This document shows positions 1 through 9,148 of a DNA stretch of 64,000 nucleotides, in pieces; position 1 is the first letter of the stretch, and every line of letters begins with the position of its first letter. Location of the stretch: NCBI RefSeq assembly GCF_001661915.1, contig NZ_LYWY01000034.1, forward strand, positions 186,001-250,000, in the 5' to 3' direction. The translations under genes were made by a program, and so were the position numbers. A model generated the notes under the pieces. That model ran no database searches and was not told where the DNA came from. It saw only the letters and a list, made by a program, of their open reading frames with translations. This stretch comes from Croceicoccus pelagius. Its GTDB lineage: Bacteria > Pseudomonadota > Alphaproteobacteria > Sphingomonadales > Sphingomonadaceae.

Positions 1-850
1 CCTTCACCGGTGCCGCCTTTACAGGTGCAGGCACCGGAGCGGCCTTGACCGGAGCAGGCTTGCTTTCAGCCATCACCGGAGCGGGGGCCGCCTTAACGGC
101 CGGGAAGTTCGCAAGGGCGAGCTGCGCGGGCATGCCCGCATCGTCCTTGTACTCCGCGCCAACCAGACGGGCGACGCGAACGCCGACCTGATCGGGACGG
201 GCGGTCATGGCCCATTCGGTCATGCGCTTGTCGATCACGTCGGCAGGCACGTCCTGTGCAGCCATCATGCGGGCCTCGCGCCAGCGACCGTCGAGGGCGA
301 AGGCATAAGCGAGGTTCTGGCGGTTCTTGGGATTGTCGTTACCGGCGCGGATGTCCGATGCGATGATCTCGACGCCGCGGGCGGTTTCACCGGCCAGCGC
401 GAAGGCGAGGCCGCGATCCGAAGCCGGAATGGCATTGCCGTGCTGGGCCAGCGTTGCAACGGCGCTGCGGGCGCTGCCGCTGCCGATTTCGGCAAGGGCC
501 AGCATGAGCGCGGTGCGCGGGCTGTTGTCGCCCAGCGAGACCGCTTCGGCCAGGGCCTGACGGGCCGAGGCGAGACGGCCATCGCGAAGATAGGCCTTGC
601 CCAGAAGCGTGCGGCGCGACGCATCGCGCGGATCGGCCTGAACGGCTTCCTCGGCGTAGCGAACGGCCTTGCCGGTTTCGTTCTCGGCCAGTGCCTCGCT
701 TGCCTTCGTGACCGAACGGTCACCGGCGATCGCGGGCTGGGCGATCATGGCACCTGCCAGCATCGTGCCGGCAAGCAGCGGCGCGGCAACTGCGCCAAGG
801 CCAAGGCGGCGGACGCGTTTCGCGGTTTGGAAGCGGATGCTCTTGCTCAT
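1..850 (-). CDS. TPR-repeat exported protein (partial, C-terminus beyond window)
   Basis: I read this frame directly from the sequence; it runs off the left edge. It starts at an ATG preceded by an aagga-type ribosome binding site. Residues 1-43 look like a signal peptide (basic start, Ala/Leu-rich core, ending near QPAIAG). The following ~200 residues are helical and Ala-rich with TPR-like spacing (ALAENETGKAVRYAEEAVQA; LGKAYLRDGRLASARQALAE). From about residue 245 it becomes a Pro/Ala/Lys linker (KAAPAPV, KPAPVKAAPV repeats), which in such proteins often leads into a SPOR peptidoglycan-binding domain; that part lies outside the window, so the SPOR assignment is a guess. Last gene of the ParA operon, 40 nt after its neighbour. 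Confidence 0.8.
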   Translation of the reverse strand, partial: MSKSIRFQTAKRVRRLGLGAVAAPLLAGTMLAGAMIAQPAIAGDRSVTKASEALAENETGKAVRYAEEAVQADPRDASRRTLLGKAYLRDGRLASARQALAEAVSLGDNSPRTALMLALAEIGSGSARSAVATLAQHGNAIPASDRGLAFALAGETARGVEIIASDIRAGNDNPKNRQNLAYAFALDGRWREARMMAAQDVPADVIDKRMTEWAMTARPDQVGVRVARLVGAEYKDDAGMPAQLALANFPAVKAAPAPVMAESKPAPVKAAPVPAPVKAAPVK

Positions 851-890
851 CGGTTGCGGTCCTTGCTCTCGTATTCCCGGTGCGGCGGGA

Positions 891-1613
891 TCAGTTCCAC
901 GAAGTGCCGGCGGGAGGCGTTGTAACACTCTTACCGGCCTGCTTTCCAAGATATTCCTCGATCGCATGCCCGGCAAAATCTGCCTCGTGCATGCCCTGGC
1001 GACCGGCGGCGGCGCGAAGCTGTTCGCGAAGGGCCGGGTTCAAGTGAAGAACGGTGATCGGTCCGCGGCCAAGGATGAGCGCCATGAAATGCGCCCAAGC
1101 GGCACGGATCTGTCCGAACAGGCCGACCGGGATTTCCTCGGCGACCGGCTCTGCATAGACAGGCTCTGCTGCGACCGGAGCGGCTGCAACCGACTGCGTT
1201 GCCGCGGCCTGCAAGCGTTCCTGCATCTCGCCAACGGGGTTCGCGGGCGGGGTCGGCGTCCATGCCGGGGCAGAGGCGTTCCATTCGCTCGCCTCGTCGT
1301 CGTAGCTGTCGGCCTCGTCCCAGTCGGGATCGCTGGACCCGCCGTTCACGTAAAGCGAATCGGCCGAATTGCTCATGGCGGTAAGGCCAATCGCGCTGCG
1401 CTGTCCGAAGTTGGGGGTGCTGGCTGCGCCGTCACCCATGTCGTTCCAGCCGCAGTCGTCCTCGGCGCCCGTCAGCCAGCCCGAAAGACCGCCTGCATTG
1501 GCCGAACCGAAACCTGCCTGCTGAACCTGCGACTGCCGGCGCATGGCCGGACGTGCTGTGCCCTTCTTGGCCAGCAGTCCTCCTGCGCCTGGTTGCATCG
1601 TACCTGCCATCAC
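891..1613 (-). CDS. Hypothetical protein with ribbon-helix-helix-like C-terminus, ParA partner candidate
   Basis: About 240 residues. The start is GTG (1613) or the adjacent ATG (1610); an aaggagg ribosome binding site lies 7 nt before the GTG. The N-terminal two thirds are low complexity, with Gly/Ala-rich then acidic stretches and an Ala/Pro/Glu-rich segment, so probably disordered. The last ~45 residues (ITVLHLNPALREQLRAAA...) resemble a ribbon-helix-helix strand and two helices as in CopG/Arc proteins, but this is read by eye. It starts 12 nt after the ParA gene and is followed by the TPR gene, so the three are probably one transcript. No function is established; a DNA-binding or adaptor role for ParA is inference. 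Confidence 0.7.
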   Translation of the reverse strand: MMAGTMQPGAGGLLAKKGTARPAMRRQSQVQQAGFGSANAGGLSGWLTGAEDDCGWNDMGDGAASTPNFGQRSAIGLTAMSNSADSLYVNGGSSDPDWDEADSYDDEASEWNASAPAWTPTPPANPVGEMQERLQAAATQSVAAAPVAAEPVYAEPVAEEIPVGLFGQIRAAWAHFMALILGRGPITVLHLNPALREQLRAAAGRQGMHEADFAGHAIEEYLGKQAGKSVTTPPAGTSWN

Positions 1614-1625
1614 GACCTCGCCTCC

Positions 1626-2345
1626 TTACGACCCGGCCACGCGGCGGCCGAAGCCACCTTGCGGACGACCGCCAGCCGAAGCACCCGCGCCTGCCTTCTG
1701 GCCGGCGAAAACGGTACGACGAAAATTCTTTTCGAGACGCTCTGCAAGGTATGCCCAGAGCTGTTCGATCTCTTGTGCCGAACGGCCGTAGGGATCAATT
1801 TCCATGACGGTGCGGCCGTCGATCATCGAGGCGGCAAAGTCGGTGCGGTGGTGAAGCACAACGGGCGCGACGGTCCCGTACTGGGCAAGCGCTGCGGCGG
1901 CTTCGGAAGTGATGCGGGCCTTCGACAGGGCCGAGTTAACCACGAACACCAGCGGCTTGTTGGCGCGGGCGCAGATGTCGACGGTGGCGCCCACGGCGCG
2001 AAGGTCATGCGGAGACGGGCGCGTCGGGACGACGACCAGCTCTGCAACCGAAATCACCGACTGGATCGCCATGGTGATTGCGGGAGGCGTGTCGATGACG
2101 GCCAGCTTGAAACCCTGGTCGCGCAGCGTCACAAGGTCCTGCGCAAGGCGGGCCACGGCGGTCTGTGCGAATGCGGGGAATTCGTCCTCGCGCTCGTTCC
2201 ACCAATCGGCGAGCGAGCCCTGCGGGTCGATGTCGATGAGAACTACCGGGCCTGCCCCGGCGCGCTGGGCCTGAACGGCCAGGTGACCCGACAAGGTCGT
2301 CTTGCCCGATCCACCCTTCTGTGAAGCCAATGCGAGTACGCGCAC
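1626..2345 (-). CDS. ParA/MinD-family ATPase
   Basis: A 239-residue P-loop ATPase of the ParA/MinD/Soj group. The deviant Walker A motif is at residues 9-17 (QKGGSGKTT), with the second lysine K10 typical of dimerising ParA proteins. It is followed by DIDPQGS (switch/Walker A' region) and DTPPA (Walker B). Length fits a chromosomal small ParA without N-terminal HTH. The start is GTG, with aaggggatc as ribosome binding site. No parB or parS-like repeat is seen in the window, so it is an orphan ParA, more likely positioning a protein complex than segregating DNA. First gene of a three-gene operon with the RHH-like and TPR proteins. Confidence 0.9.
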   Translation of the reverse strand: MRVLALASQKGGSGKTTLSGHLAVQAQRAGAGPVVLIDIDPQGSLADWWNEREDEFPAFAQTAVARLAQDLVTLRDQGFKLAVIDTPPAITMAIQSVISVAELVVVPTRPSPHDLRAVGATVDICARANKPLVFVVNSALSKARITSEAAAALAQYGTVAPVVLHHRTDFAASMIDGRTVMEIDPYGRSAQEIEQLWAYLAERLEKNFRRTVFAGQKAGAGASAGGRPQGGFGRRVAGS

Positions 2346-2454
2346 CGATGATCCCCTTCAGTGACACTGATATGCTGGCTGCCACTCTTGCGGTGTAACC
2401 CTAATTTTGCGTTAAGACTGGCCGGATAGCGCGATAAAAAGGCCGACGCGGCAC

Positions 2455-3711
2455 ATGACGGATGACAATTCGCAGCCTCAAGTGGTTGCAGATACCAGAA
2501 GAATCCCCGTCATCGACCTTGCCCGCGGTTTCGCGATCCTGGGCATCCTGGTGATCAACGTGACGACGATGGCGGGACCGGGGCTCGCATCGGGCACGCC
2601 TGACTGGCACGGCCATGCCGGGGCGCATGATTGGGCAAGCTTCACGGTCACTTGGTTGTTTTTCGAGGGAAAGATGCGCGCCCTGTTCGCGACGCTTTTC
2701 GGGGTAAGCCTCGCGCTATTCCTGTCGCGCGGCGACGAAGGGGCGCGCATCGTGGAACAGGTCCGCCGCCTCTTGTGGCTGGCGATCTTCGGCTATTTGC
2801 ACTTCGCGCTGTTCTGGTGGGGAGACATCCTGTTCACTTATGCGATCGCGGGGATGATCGCTCTGTTGTTCAAGGACCTGCCGCCATCGCGGCTCTTCAT
2901 CATGGGAATCGGCGCCTACATGTTCGTTAGCTTTGCCGCGGCCGGACAGGTCTGGTCGACACTGGTCGCGGCGCACGCAGTCCATGCCGGAACGGCGAGC
3001 GAGATGGAGGCCGGATTCGTCGCGCAGAACGCGGCCTTCTTTGCCGAGCGGTCGGGCATGAAGATGGCCGAATATGCCCTGCCCTTCTGGCAGGCGGTGC
3101 AATACCGGATGACGGTGATGCCGACCTACCCCTTCACACTGGCGTCGGAGGCGGTGTTTGAAGCGCTGCCGCTGATGCTGTGCGGGATGGCGCTGGCGCG
3201 CAGCGGGTTCTTCACCGGCGCATGGCCGCGCAAGTGGCTGATGTTGATGGCCATCGTCGGCGCGGCGCTCGGGCTGGGCTGGTATGGCGCGATGCTGGCT
3301 TACGAGGCGTCACAGGGCTTCGGCATCGTGGCCGCCAGCCTGCTCCCTTACCGGATCGGACTGATCGGGCGGTTCTTGATGACAGCAAGCTACCTCGCGC
3401 TGATCGCATTGTTCGGCGCGTACCTAGTGCGCGGATGGCTTGGCCAGCGAATCGCGGCGGCAGGGCGCATGGCGTTCAGCAACTACCTCGGATCAACCGT
3501 GGTGATGACGTTCCTGCTGCACGGTTGGGGGCTTGGCCTTGCTGCCCGCGAATATGGCCACACCGCGCTGATGGCCTTTGTCCTGCTGGGCTGGGCGCTC
3601 ATTCTCGGCTGGTCGAAACCGTGGCTTGCGCGCTTTGGTATCGGCCCGCTCGAATGGCTGTGGCGCATGCTGGCCGGCGTCGGCATCCGCAAGGCGAGAA
3701 CTGCGTCCTGA
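2455..3711 (+). CDS. DUF418-family polytopic membrane protein (YeiB-like)
   Basis: 418 residues. The N-terminus has the family hallmark RIPVIDLARGFAILGILVIN, followed by alternating hydrophobic helices, and the C-terminal half is the DUF418 region (RMAFSNYLGSTVV... HGWGLGLA... FGIGPLEWLWR). DUF418 proteins are distantly related to membrane acyltransferases of the heparan/OpgC type; substrates are mostly unknown. Predicted to sit in the inner membrane with about 8-10 helices. Divergent from the parA operon across a 109-nt spacer. Family assignment is firm, function is not. Confidence 0.88.
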   Translation: MTDDNSQPQVVADTRRIPVIDLARGFAILGILVINVTTMAGPGLASGTPDWHGHAGAHDWASFTVTWLFFEGKMRALFATLFGVSLALFLSRGDEGARIVEQVRRLLWLAIFGYLHFALFWWGDILFTYAIAGMIALLFKDLPPSRLFIMGIGAYMFVSFAAAGQVWSTLVAAHAVHAGTASEMEAGFVAQNAAFFAERSGMKMAEYALPFWQAVQYRMTVMPTYPFTLASEAVFEALPLMLCGMALARSGFFTGAWPRKWLMLMAIVGAALGLGWYGAMLAYEASQGFGIVAASLLPYRIGLIGRFLMTASYLALIALFGAYLVRGWLGQRIAAAGRMAFSNYLGSTVVMTFLLHGWGLGLAAREYGHTALMAFVLLGWALILGWSKPWLARFGIGPLEWLWRMLAGVGIRKARTAS

Positions 3712-3735
3712 GCTCGCAAAAAATCGCCATTTGAT

Positions 3736-3754
3736 TTTGCAATCAATTCTCATT
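3736..3754. promoter_or_regulatory. Candidate Fur box upstream of bfd-bfr
   Basis: The sequence tttgcaatc-a-attctcatt lies 38 nt before the bfd start. The right half (attctcatt, 3746-3754) matches the classic Fur half-site exactly, the left half only weakly. Iron control of bfd/bfr is well known in bacteria, which supports the reading, but this is a by-eye match. Confidence 0.4.
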
Positions 3755-3792
3755 AACAAGATTGCAGAGGCAACGGAGAGGCCGATTCGACG

Positions 3793-3969
3793 ATGTACCT
3801 TTGCATCTGCAATGCGATCCGGGAAAAAGACTTCCGCACTCTCGCCCCCCTGTGCGGCGGCGATGCGGAGGAGATCTATCGTGAACTGGGCCACGAGCCG
3901 CAGTGCCGCCAGTGCCTGGAAGAAGCGAACGACATCCTGTGCGAAATGGGCTGCGCCTGCGCCGCCTGA
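3793..3969 (+). CDS. bfd: Bacterioferritin-associated ferredoxin
   Basis: 58 residues. It has the Bfd pattern: N-terminal CIC (C4, C6) and a second pair CRQC (C38, C41), which together ligate a [2Fe-2S] cluster, plus a Cys-rich tail (CEMGCACAA). Bfd delivers electrons to heme in bacterioferritin to reduce and release stored iron. It lies 98 nt upstream of bfr, the usual partner, and a possible Fur box precedes it. Confidence 0.9.
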   Translation: MYLCICNAIREKDFRTLAPLCGGDAEEIYRELGHEPQCRQCLEEANDILCEMGCACAA

Positions 3970-4067
3970 ACCGCGGATAAGAGGCGTTCTCAACAGGCGT
4001 TTATCCTTGCGCCAAAGGTTCCAAGCGACCATCAGAACCCCTGATCCGAAAGCAGGAGTCCGGTCCG

Positions 4068-4550
4068 ATGAAGGGTGATGCAAAAGTCATCGAGTACCTG
4101 AACAAGGCGCTCACCAACGAACTAACCGCCGTCAACCAGTACTGGCTGCACTACCGCATGCTCGACAACTGGGGCGTGGCGAAACTGGCCGAGTTTGAGC
4201 GGCACGAATCCATCGACGAAATGAAACACGCCGATCAGCTGGCGGACCGTATCCTGTTCCTTGACGGGCTGCCCAATTTCCAGGCGATCGGAAAGCTGAA
4301 GATCGGCGAGAACGTCGAGGAAATCCTCAAGGCCGACCTCGCCCTTGAAAACGAGGCGATTCCCCTGCTGCGCGACGCCATCGCGCATTGCGAGGAAGTG
4401 CGCGATTATGTCAGCCGCGACCTGTTCACCGCGATTCTCGATAGCGAGGAAGACCACGTGGACCACCTCGAAAAGCAGTTCGACATGATCGAGCGGATGG
4501 GCATCGAAAACTATGTCCAGCTCAATTCGAAGCCCGTCCACGACGAGTAG
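4068..4550 (+). CDS. bfr: Bacterioferritin
   Basis: 160 residues, the normal length. All functional residues are in place: ferroxidase centre E18, E51, H54, E94, E127, H130, and the heme-ligating methionine M52 (motif DEMKHADQLADRIL). It forms a 24-mer that oxidises Fe(II) and stores ferric mineral, with heme b shared between subunits. It follows bfd in the same direction, so storage and mobilisation are encoded together. Confidence 0.96.
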   Translation: MKGDAKVIEYLNKALTNELTAVNQYWLHYRMLDNWGVAKLAEFERHESIDEMKHADQLADRILFLDGLPNFQAIGKLKIGENVEEILKADLALENEAIPLLRDAIAHCEEVRDYVSRDLFTAILDSEEDHVDHLEKQFDMIERMGIENYVQLNSKPVHDE

Positions 4551-4553
4551 TTC

Positions 4554-4991
4554 ATGTCCGGTCGCGACACCCTGATCGCCCGCGCCCGCGAGGCTGCGGC
4601 CAAGGCCCATGCGCCTTATTCCGGCTTCCACGTTGGCGCGGCGGTCGAAGCCGCCGACGGCACGATCGTAACCGGCGCGAACATGGAAAACGCCTGCTAT
4701 CGCCTCGGCATATGTGCCGAACAGTCGGCGCTGACGGCGGCGCAGCACGCGTTCGGCCTGAAGAACGTGGTTCGCATCGCGGTTGCGGGCGGCCCGTTGC
4801 AGGACGGCGCGATTTCCGGCGGCGACGTCGTGACGCCGTGCGGCGGCTGCCGTCAGGCGATCTACGAGGCGGCGGCGCTTTCGGGCCATGACGTCGAGAT
4901 CGTCTCGGCCAGCGCCGATGGCGACGCGGTCGAAGTCCGCACGATCTCGGAGCTCCTGCCCAGCGCCTTCGGACCCGACGCTCTGGCCTGA
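4554..4991 (+). CDS. cdd: Cytidine deaminase
   Basis: 145 residues. Zinc-dependent deaminase fold with the catalytic motif C54-A55-E56 (ICAEQSAL) and the second zinc pair P95-C96-x2-C99 (PCGGCRQ); E56 is the proton shuttle. Converts cytidine/deoxycytidine to uridine/deoxyuridine in pyrimidine salvage. It starts 3 nt after the bfr stop, so it is probably co-transcribed. The length matches the short homotetrameric class rather than the ~290-aa E. coli type. Confidence 0.94.
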   Translation: MSGRDTLIARAREAAAKAHAPYSGFHVGAAVEAADGTIVTGANMENACYRLGICAEQSALTAAQHAFGLKNVVRIAVAGGPLQDGAISGGDVVTPCGGCRQAIYEAAALSGHDVEIVSASADGDAVEVRTISELLPSAFGPDALA

Positions 4992-5040
4992 CCTTCGCGG
5001 CTCATGTTATCCCTCGGCCATCGAAGCGAGGGGGCATGAC

Positions 5041-5424
5041 ATGAAACGCTTTACCACCTGCATCGCCGTGGTCGGCCTTATCGGTTGTTCGCAAACACCC
5101 GAAAACAGTAAAGCAGTCCCTTCCCCCGAAGTCGCGGGGTTCGAGGCCGTGCCCGGCACTTATGGCGTCGGCGACGAGACCACGATCTACGCCAAGACCC
5201 GCCTCGCCGCGGATGGCACGTACGTGGACATGAACGACAGCGGCCCCGTCGATAAGGGCACCTGGCGCGCGGACGGCGCGACGATGTGCTTCGATCCCGA
5301 AGGTGACGGAGAGGACCGGCAGGAACGCTGCTGGATCAACGGCCCGCCCGATGCCGACGGCAGCTTCCTGTCCACCCGCGACGACGGCAGTCAGTCCTAC
5401 CGCGTCACACCGATCAGCGAATGA
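5041..5424 (+). CDS. Small hypothetical lipoprotein
   Basis: 127 residues. The start at 5041 gives a clean lipoprotein signal (MKRFTTCIAVVGLIGC), with LIGC as lipobox. The mature part is acidic and contains a lipocalin-like run of short strands (TRLAADGTYVDMNDSG, GTWRADGATMCF) with a Cys pair that may form a disulfide. Similar stand-alone domains are common in sphingomonads but I do not know a function. Confidence 0.75.
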   Translation: MKRFTTCIAVVGLIGCSQTPENSKAVPSPEVAGFEAVPGTYGVGDETTIYAKTRLAADGTYVDMNDSGPVDKGTWRADGATMCFDPEGDGEDRQERCWINGPPDADGSFLSTRDDGSQSYRVTPISE

Positions 5425-5430
5425 CTGCGC

Positions 5431-5829
5431 CTAGCTGCGCGCGAAAAACGTGAACCCCATCGCCAGATAGGCGCAGAACCAGAAGCCCGCATCGATCAGC
5501 GCGATCACGCGCGGGTTCCGCTGATGCAGGTAATTGGTCCAGAGAGCGGGAATCACGAAGAACAGCGCGACGCCCCCGCTCATCATCGGGTAGAGCCACC
5601 ACTTCGACGGATCGGACAGCCGCGCGAACATGTGTCCCAGCATCGCGGCAGAAACCAGAAGCAGCAGGAACGTGAAGAACATCGTCGTGAATGGCTTGCG
5701 CCGCACTTCCAGACCGCCCGGCCCTGCCATCACCGCCATCGGGCGTGAGAAGAGCTTGTACCAGACGCCCGCCACGACAATGGCCGCAAATGCCGCGAGA
5801 AACACGCCAATCCAGTCGACAGGACCCAT
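5431..5829 (-). CDS. DUF1761-like small membrane protein
   Basis: 132 residues from the ATG at 5829 (MGPVDWIGVFLAAFAAIVVAG); an upstream in-frame ATG at 5883 would add 18 polar residues without a membrane segment and looks wrong. Four hydrophobic helices are visible. The first helix is followed by VWYKLFSRPM, as in DUF1761 proteins. Convergent with the preceding lipoprotein gene, 6 nt between stops. Function unknown. Confidence 0.75.
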   Translation of the reverse strand: MGPVDWIGVFLAAFAAIVVAGVWYKLFSRPMAVMAGPGGLEVRRKPFTTMFFTFLLLLVSAAMLGHMFARLSDPSKWWLYPMMSGGVALFFVIPALWTNYLHQRNPRVIALIDAGFWFCAYLAMGFTFFARS

Positions 5830-5986
5830 CCGAACTCCGTTTGGCTGATCCCGCTGTCCGGGCGGGAAAGGTTGCCTCTGCAACCGGCCCTACACGTAAT
5901 ATGCGCGGACTTTAAGGGCGCCTCCGCCCCGCTGCCGATAACGAACCGCTGGCGCGCACGGCTCGTCGCGTGTATCGGCGCGCCAA

Positions 5987-7354
5987 ATGGCTCAAGAAAT
6001 CGCTCCCTCCCCCAAAGTCGGCATGGTCAGCCTCGGCTGTCCCAAGGCGCTCGTCGATTCCGAACGCATCCTTACGAAGCTGCGCGCAGACGGATATTCC
6101 ATGAGCGCCGATTACGAAGGCGCCGACGTCGTGCTGGTCAATACCTGCGGCTTCCTCGATTCCGCGAAAGAGGAAAGCCTCGACGCCATTGGCGAGGCGA
6201 TTGCCGAGAATGGCCGCGTTATCGTCACCGGCTGCATGGGCAACGAAGCGGAACTGATCCGCGCGAAGTATCCCGATGTCCTGGCCGTCACCGGCGCGCA
6301 CCAGTACGAACAGGTGGTCGAGGCGGTGCATGAGGCTGCCCCCGCCGCGCGCGGGCCTTTCGTGGACCTGATCCCGCAGCCCGACATCAAGCTGACGCCG
6401 CGCCACTACAGCTATCTGAAGATTTCCGAAGGCTGCAATCACTCCTGCGCGTTCTGCATCATCCCGGACCTGCGCGGAAAGCTGGCCAGCCGCCGGATCG
6501 ATGCCGTCCTGCGCGAGGCGGAAAAACTGGTCGCAGCGGGGACCAAGGAACTGCTCGTCATTTCACAGGACACCTCGGCCTATGGCGTCGACGTGCGCCA
6601 TGAAGAGCGGATGTGGAAGGGCCACCCCGTGCGCACGCACATGACCGACCTTGCCCGCGAACTGGGCAAGCTGCGCACGCCGCAGAACGAGGTTCCGTGG
6701 GTGCGCCTGCATTACGTCTATCCCTATCCGCACGTCGACGCAGTCATCCCGCTGATGGCCGAAGGGCTGCTGACGCCCTATCTCGACATTCCGTTCCAGC
6801 ACGCCAGCCCGTCGGTCCTGCGCGCCATGAAGCGCCCGGCGAACGAGGCGAAGGTGTTCGACCGGCTGAAGTCGTGGCGCGAGATCTGCCCCGACATCGC
6901 GGTTCGTTCCAGCTTCGTTGTGGGCTTCCCCGGAGAGACCGAGGACGATTTCAAATACCTGCTCGACTGGCTGGAAGAAGCGCAGCTCGACCGCGTTGGC
7001 GGCTTCCGCTTCGAACCGGTTGAAGGCGCACAGGCCAATGCCCTGCCCAATCCGGTGCCCGAAGAGGTGAAGGAAGAGCGTTACGCCCGCCTGATGGAAG
7101 TGACCGAGCGGATCAGCGCGGCCAAGCTTGCCGCCAAGGTCGGCCGCACCATCCCTGTCATCATCGACGAAGTCGGCGAGCCGGACGAGGACGGCGACAT
7201 CGGCGCGACGGGCCGCAGCCAAGCCGATGCGCCCGAAATCGATGGCAACGTTTTCCTGCGTGACGTGCCCGAAACGGCCAGCCAGGGCGACATCGTCAAC
7301 GTCACGGTCGAGGACGCCGACGCCCACGACCTGTTCGGCGTCATTGCACCCTGA
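5987..7354 (+). CDS. rimO: Ribosomal protein S12 methylthiotransferase RimO
   Basis: 455 residues. N-terminal UPF0004 domain with cysteines C18 ([10 protein letters not shown]), C54 and C83; radical-SAM motif C150-x3-C154-x2-C157 ([10 protein letters not shown]); C-terminal TRAM domain. The sequence [12 protein letters not shown] is diagnostic of RimO rather than MiaB. It uses two [4Fe-4S] clusters and SAM to methylthiolate the conserved aspartate of ribosomal protein S12. Ends at a bidirectional hairpin (7360-7389). Confidence 0.96.
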   Translation: MAQEIAPSPKVGMVSLGCPKALVDSERILTKLRADGYSMSADYEGADVVLVNTCGFLDSAKEESLDAIGEAIAENGRVIVTGCMGNEAELIRAKYPDVLAVTGAHQYEQVVEAVHEAAPAARGPFVDLIPQPDIKLTPRHYSYLKISEGCNHSCAFCIIPDLRGKLASRRIDAVLREAEKLVAAGTKELLVISQDTSAYGVDVRHEERMWKGHPVRTHMTDLARELGKLRTPQNEVPWVRLHYVYPYPHVDAVIPLMAEGLLTPYLDIPFQHASPSVLRAMKRPANEAKVFDRLKSWREICPDIAVRSSFVVGFPGETEDDFKYLLDWLEEAQLDRVGGFRFEPVEGAQANALPNPVPEEVKEERYARLMEVTERISAAKLAAKVGRTIPVIIDEVGEPDEDGDIGATGRSQADAPEIDGNVFLRDVPETASQGDIVNVTVEDADAHDLFGVIAP

Positions 7355-7359
7355 AACTG

Positions 7360-7389
7360 GAAGGGCGGAGCCTTACAGCCCCGCCCTTC
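7360..7389. terminator. Bidirectional hairpin between rimO and M28 peptidase gene
   Basis: Perfect 9-bp inverted repeat gaagggcgg / ccgcccttc around a 12-nt loop, located between two convergent genes. T-runs are weak on both sides, so termination efficiency is uncertain. Confidence 0.6.
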
Positions 7390-7394
7390 TCACC

Positions 7395-8996
7395 TTACTT
7401 GTTCGGATCGGCGACCTTGAACGGGTCGGTGACCTTGGGCTCTGTCGGAATACCGGCGCGGGGTAGCTCCTCGTCGCTGTTCGCCGCCTGCCACAGCATT
7501 CCGGCCATCACGACGGATGCCTGACGCAAGTCTTCGGCGCGCAGGTGGTCCAGCGTGTCGAGGTTCGAATGGTGCACGCGGCTGAAGTAGTCCAGCGGGT
7601 CCTGGATGAACTGATAGGCCGGAAGCCCGATGCGCTGCAGGTAGACGTGGTCGGTCCCGCCGGTTTTGCCCGCCACCACCCGGTCTGCGTCCATCGAGGC
7701 GAAAGGGGCCAGCCACTTTGTCAGCAGCGGGGTCACGCCATAGTCGCTTTCGGCATGGATACCGCGAAATCGCCCGCCGCCGTTGTCCATGTTGAAGTAG
7801 GCCTTCATGTCGTCATAACCCGGCTTCTTCGTCACCGGCCACGCGCTGCCCCACGAACGGAACTGCGCCATCGGGGCAAGGCTGGTGTCCACGGGTCGCG
7901 TCGCGAGATGCCGCTCGATATAGGCACGCGAACCCAGCAGGCCCTGCTCTTCGCCCGACCACAGCGCGAAGCGGATCGTGCGCTTGGGCTTGGGCAATTG
8001 CGTCAGGATGCGCGCCGCTTCCATCACCACGATGGTGCCCGCGCCGTTGTCCGCGGCGCCGTCGCCTGCGAACCAGCTGTCGAAGTGCGCGCCGGCCATG
8101 ACATAGCCTGCTTTCGGATCGCGCCCCTTGATGTCGGCGATGACGTTTGCCGCCTTGGTGTCCTCGGTATCGAACGATGCGTCGATAGACAGAGAGATCG
8201 TGGGCGCTTTGCCGGTCTGCGCCAGACGGACGAGGCGGCGGTAGTCTTCCTGCGCCAGTTCCATGGCCGGGACCGCAAGGATCTCTCCGCCGCGGAAGTC
8301 ATAACCTTCGCCGTGGACCAGCATCCCGTCGCGGTACGACATGGCGACCATCGCCTGCGCGCCTTCTGCCTTCAGGAATTCGCCCAGCTTCTGCTTGAAC
8401 TCGGCGCTGTCCAGCCGGTCTTCCCATGCGTGCGGGTCGTAAGTTTCTTCCTTGAAGGCGTCCTTCTTGGAAATGTCCTCGCCGGTATAGCGCTTGAAGA
8501 CCGGACCGTCCGATTCGCTGGTCTCGCCGGGCATCGAGATCAGCACCATCTTGCCGGAAAGCTTCCCGCGCCATTCGGCGAAATGCTCCACCTTGCTCAT
8601 CGGCGCGACGACGACTTCGCCGGTGATCACACCGTTCGTCGGCGGCGACCATGCGCGGGGCAGCGCCGTCATGCGCAGCGGGCGGGGGGAGACCATCGTG
8701 GCCGACCAGTCGACAAGGTCCCAGCCGTAACCGAACTCGAACTCTTCGCGGTGAATGTTGGTCAGGCCCATTTTGGCGAACTTGGCGATCGCCCAGTCCT
8801 GCGCGCGGTCCATGTTGGCCGAGTTGGTAAGGCGCGGGCCGATGCCGTCCAGCAGTTCGGATGCCGTAACCATGGCCTCGGACTGCTGCGTCCCTTCCTC
8901 GATGATGAAGGCAATGTCGTCCTTCTCTTCCGCCGCGGCGATCACGGGGTGGCTGGCGCACAGGAACAGGCAGGCAGCGGCAAGGCGCTTCGTCAT
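7395..8996 (-). CDS. Secreted M28-family zinc aminopeptidase/carboxypeptidase
   Basis: 533 residues. Signal peptide 1-21. A PA-like insert (about residues 110-270) precedes the peptidase core. Di-zinc ligands are visible: H304 and D306 (AGAHFDSW), bridging D316 (AADNGAG), E349-E350 (WSGEEQG) with the first as general base, D404 (NMDNGGG) and H450 (GGTDHVY). Architecture fits glutamate-carboxypeptidase-like M28 enzymes that trim peptides in the periplasm. Convergent with rimO. Exact substrate cannot be told from sequence. Confidence 0.92.
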   Translation of the reverse strand: MTKRLAAACLFLCASHPVIAAAEEKDDIAFIIEEGTQQSEAMVTASELLDGIGPRLTNSANMDRAQDWAIAKFAKMGLTNIHREEFEFGYGWDLVDWSATMVSPRPLRMTALPRAWSPPTNGVITGEVVVAPMSKVEHFAEWRGKLSGKMVLISMPGETSESDGPVFKRYTGEDISKKDAFKEETYDPHAWEDRLDSAEFKQKLGEFLKAEGAQAMVAMSYRDGMLVHGEGYDFRGGEILAVPAMELAQEDYRRLVRLAQTGKAPTISLSIDASFDTEDTKAANVIADIKGRDPKAGYVMAGAHFDSWFAGDGAADNGAGTIVVMEAARILTQLPKPKRTIRFALWSGEEQGLLGSRAYIERHLATRPVDTSLAPMAQFRSWGSAWPVTKKPGYDDMKAYFNMDNGGGRFRGIHAESDYGVTPLLTKWLAPFASMDADRVVAGKTGGTDHVYLQRIGLPAYQFIQDPLDYFSRVHHSNLDTLDHLRAEDLRQASVVMAGMLWQAANSDEELPRAGIPTEPKVTDPFKVADPNK

Positions 8997-9148
8997 CTAA
9001 CTCTCCGATAGTGGGGGATTATTCGTCAGGCATTAGTAGGCAATGAAACTAATGCTGCGGCGGCGAAGGTAAAGTGAAAATCCACGTCATGCGGACATCG
9101 TCCACATCGGATTTGACCGGCAAGCCGCCACAAGGCAGGAGAGACGCA

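Noticed and set aside
669-2324. Long plus-strand frame of 551 codons across the parA operon
   Set aside because: Shadow of three real minus-strand genes: no ribosome binding site, Arg/Cys-rich composition, no domains.
7545-9011. 488-codon plus-strand frame over the M28 peptidase
   Set aside because: Antisense frame; the minus strand holds the signal peptide and all zinc ligands of M28.
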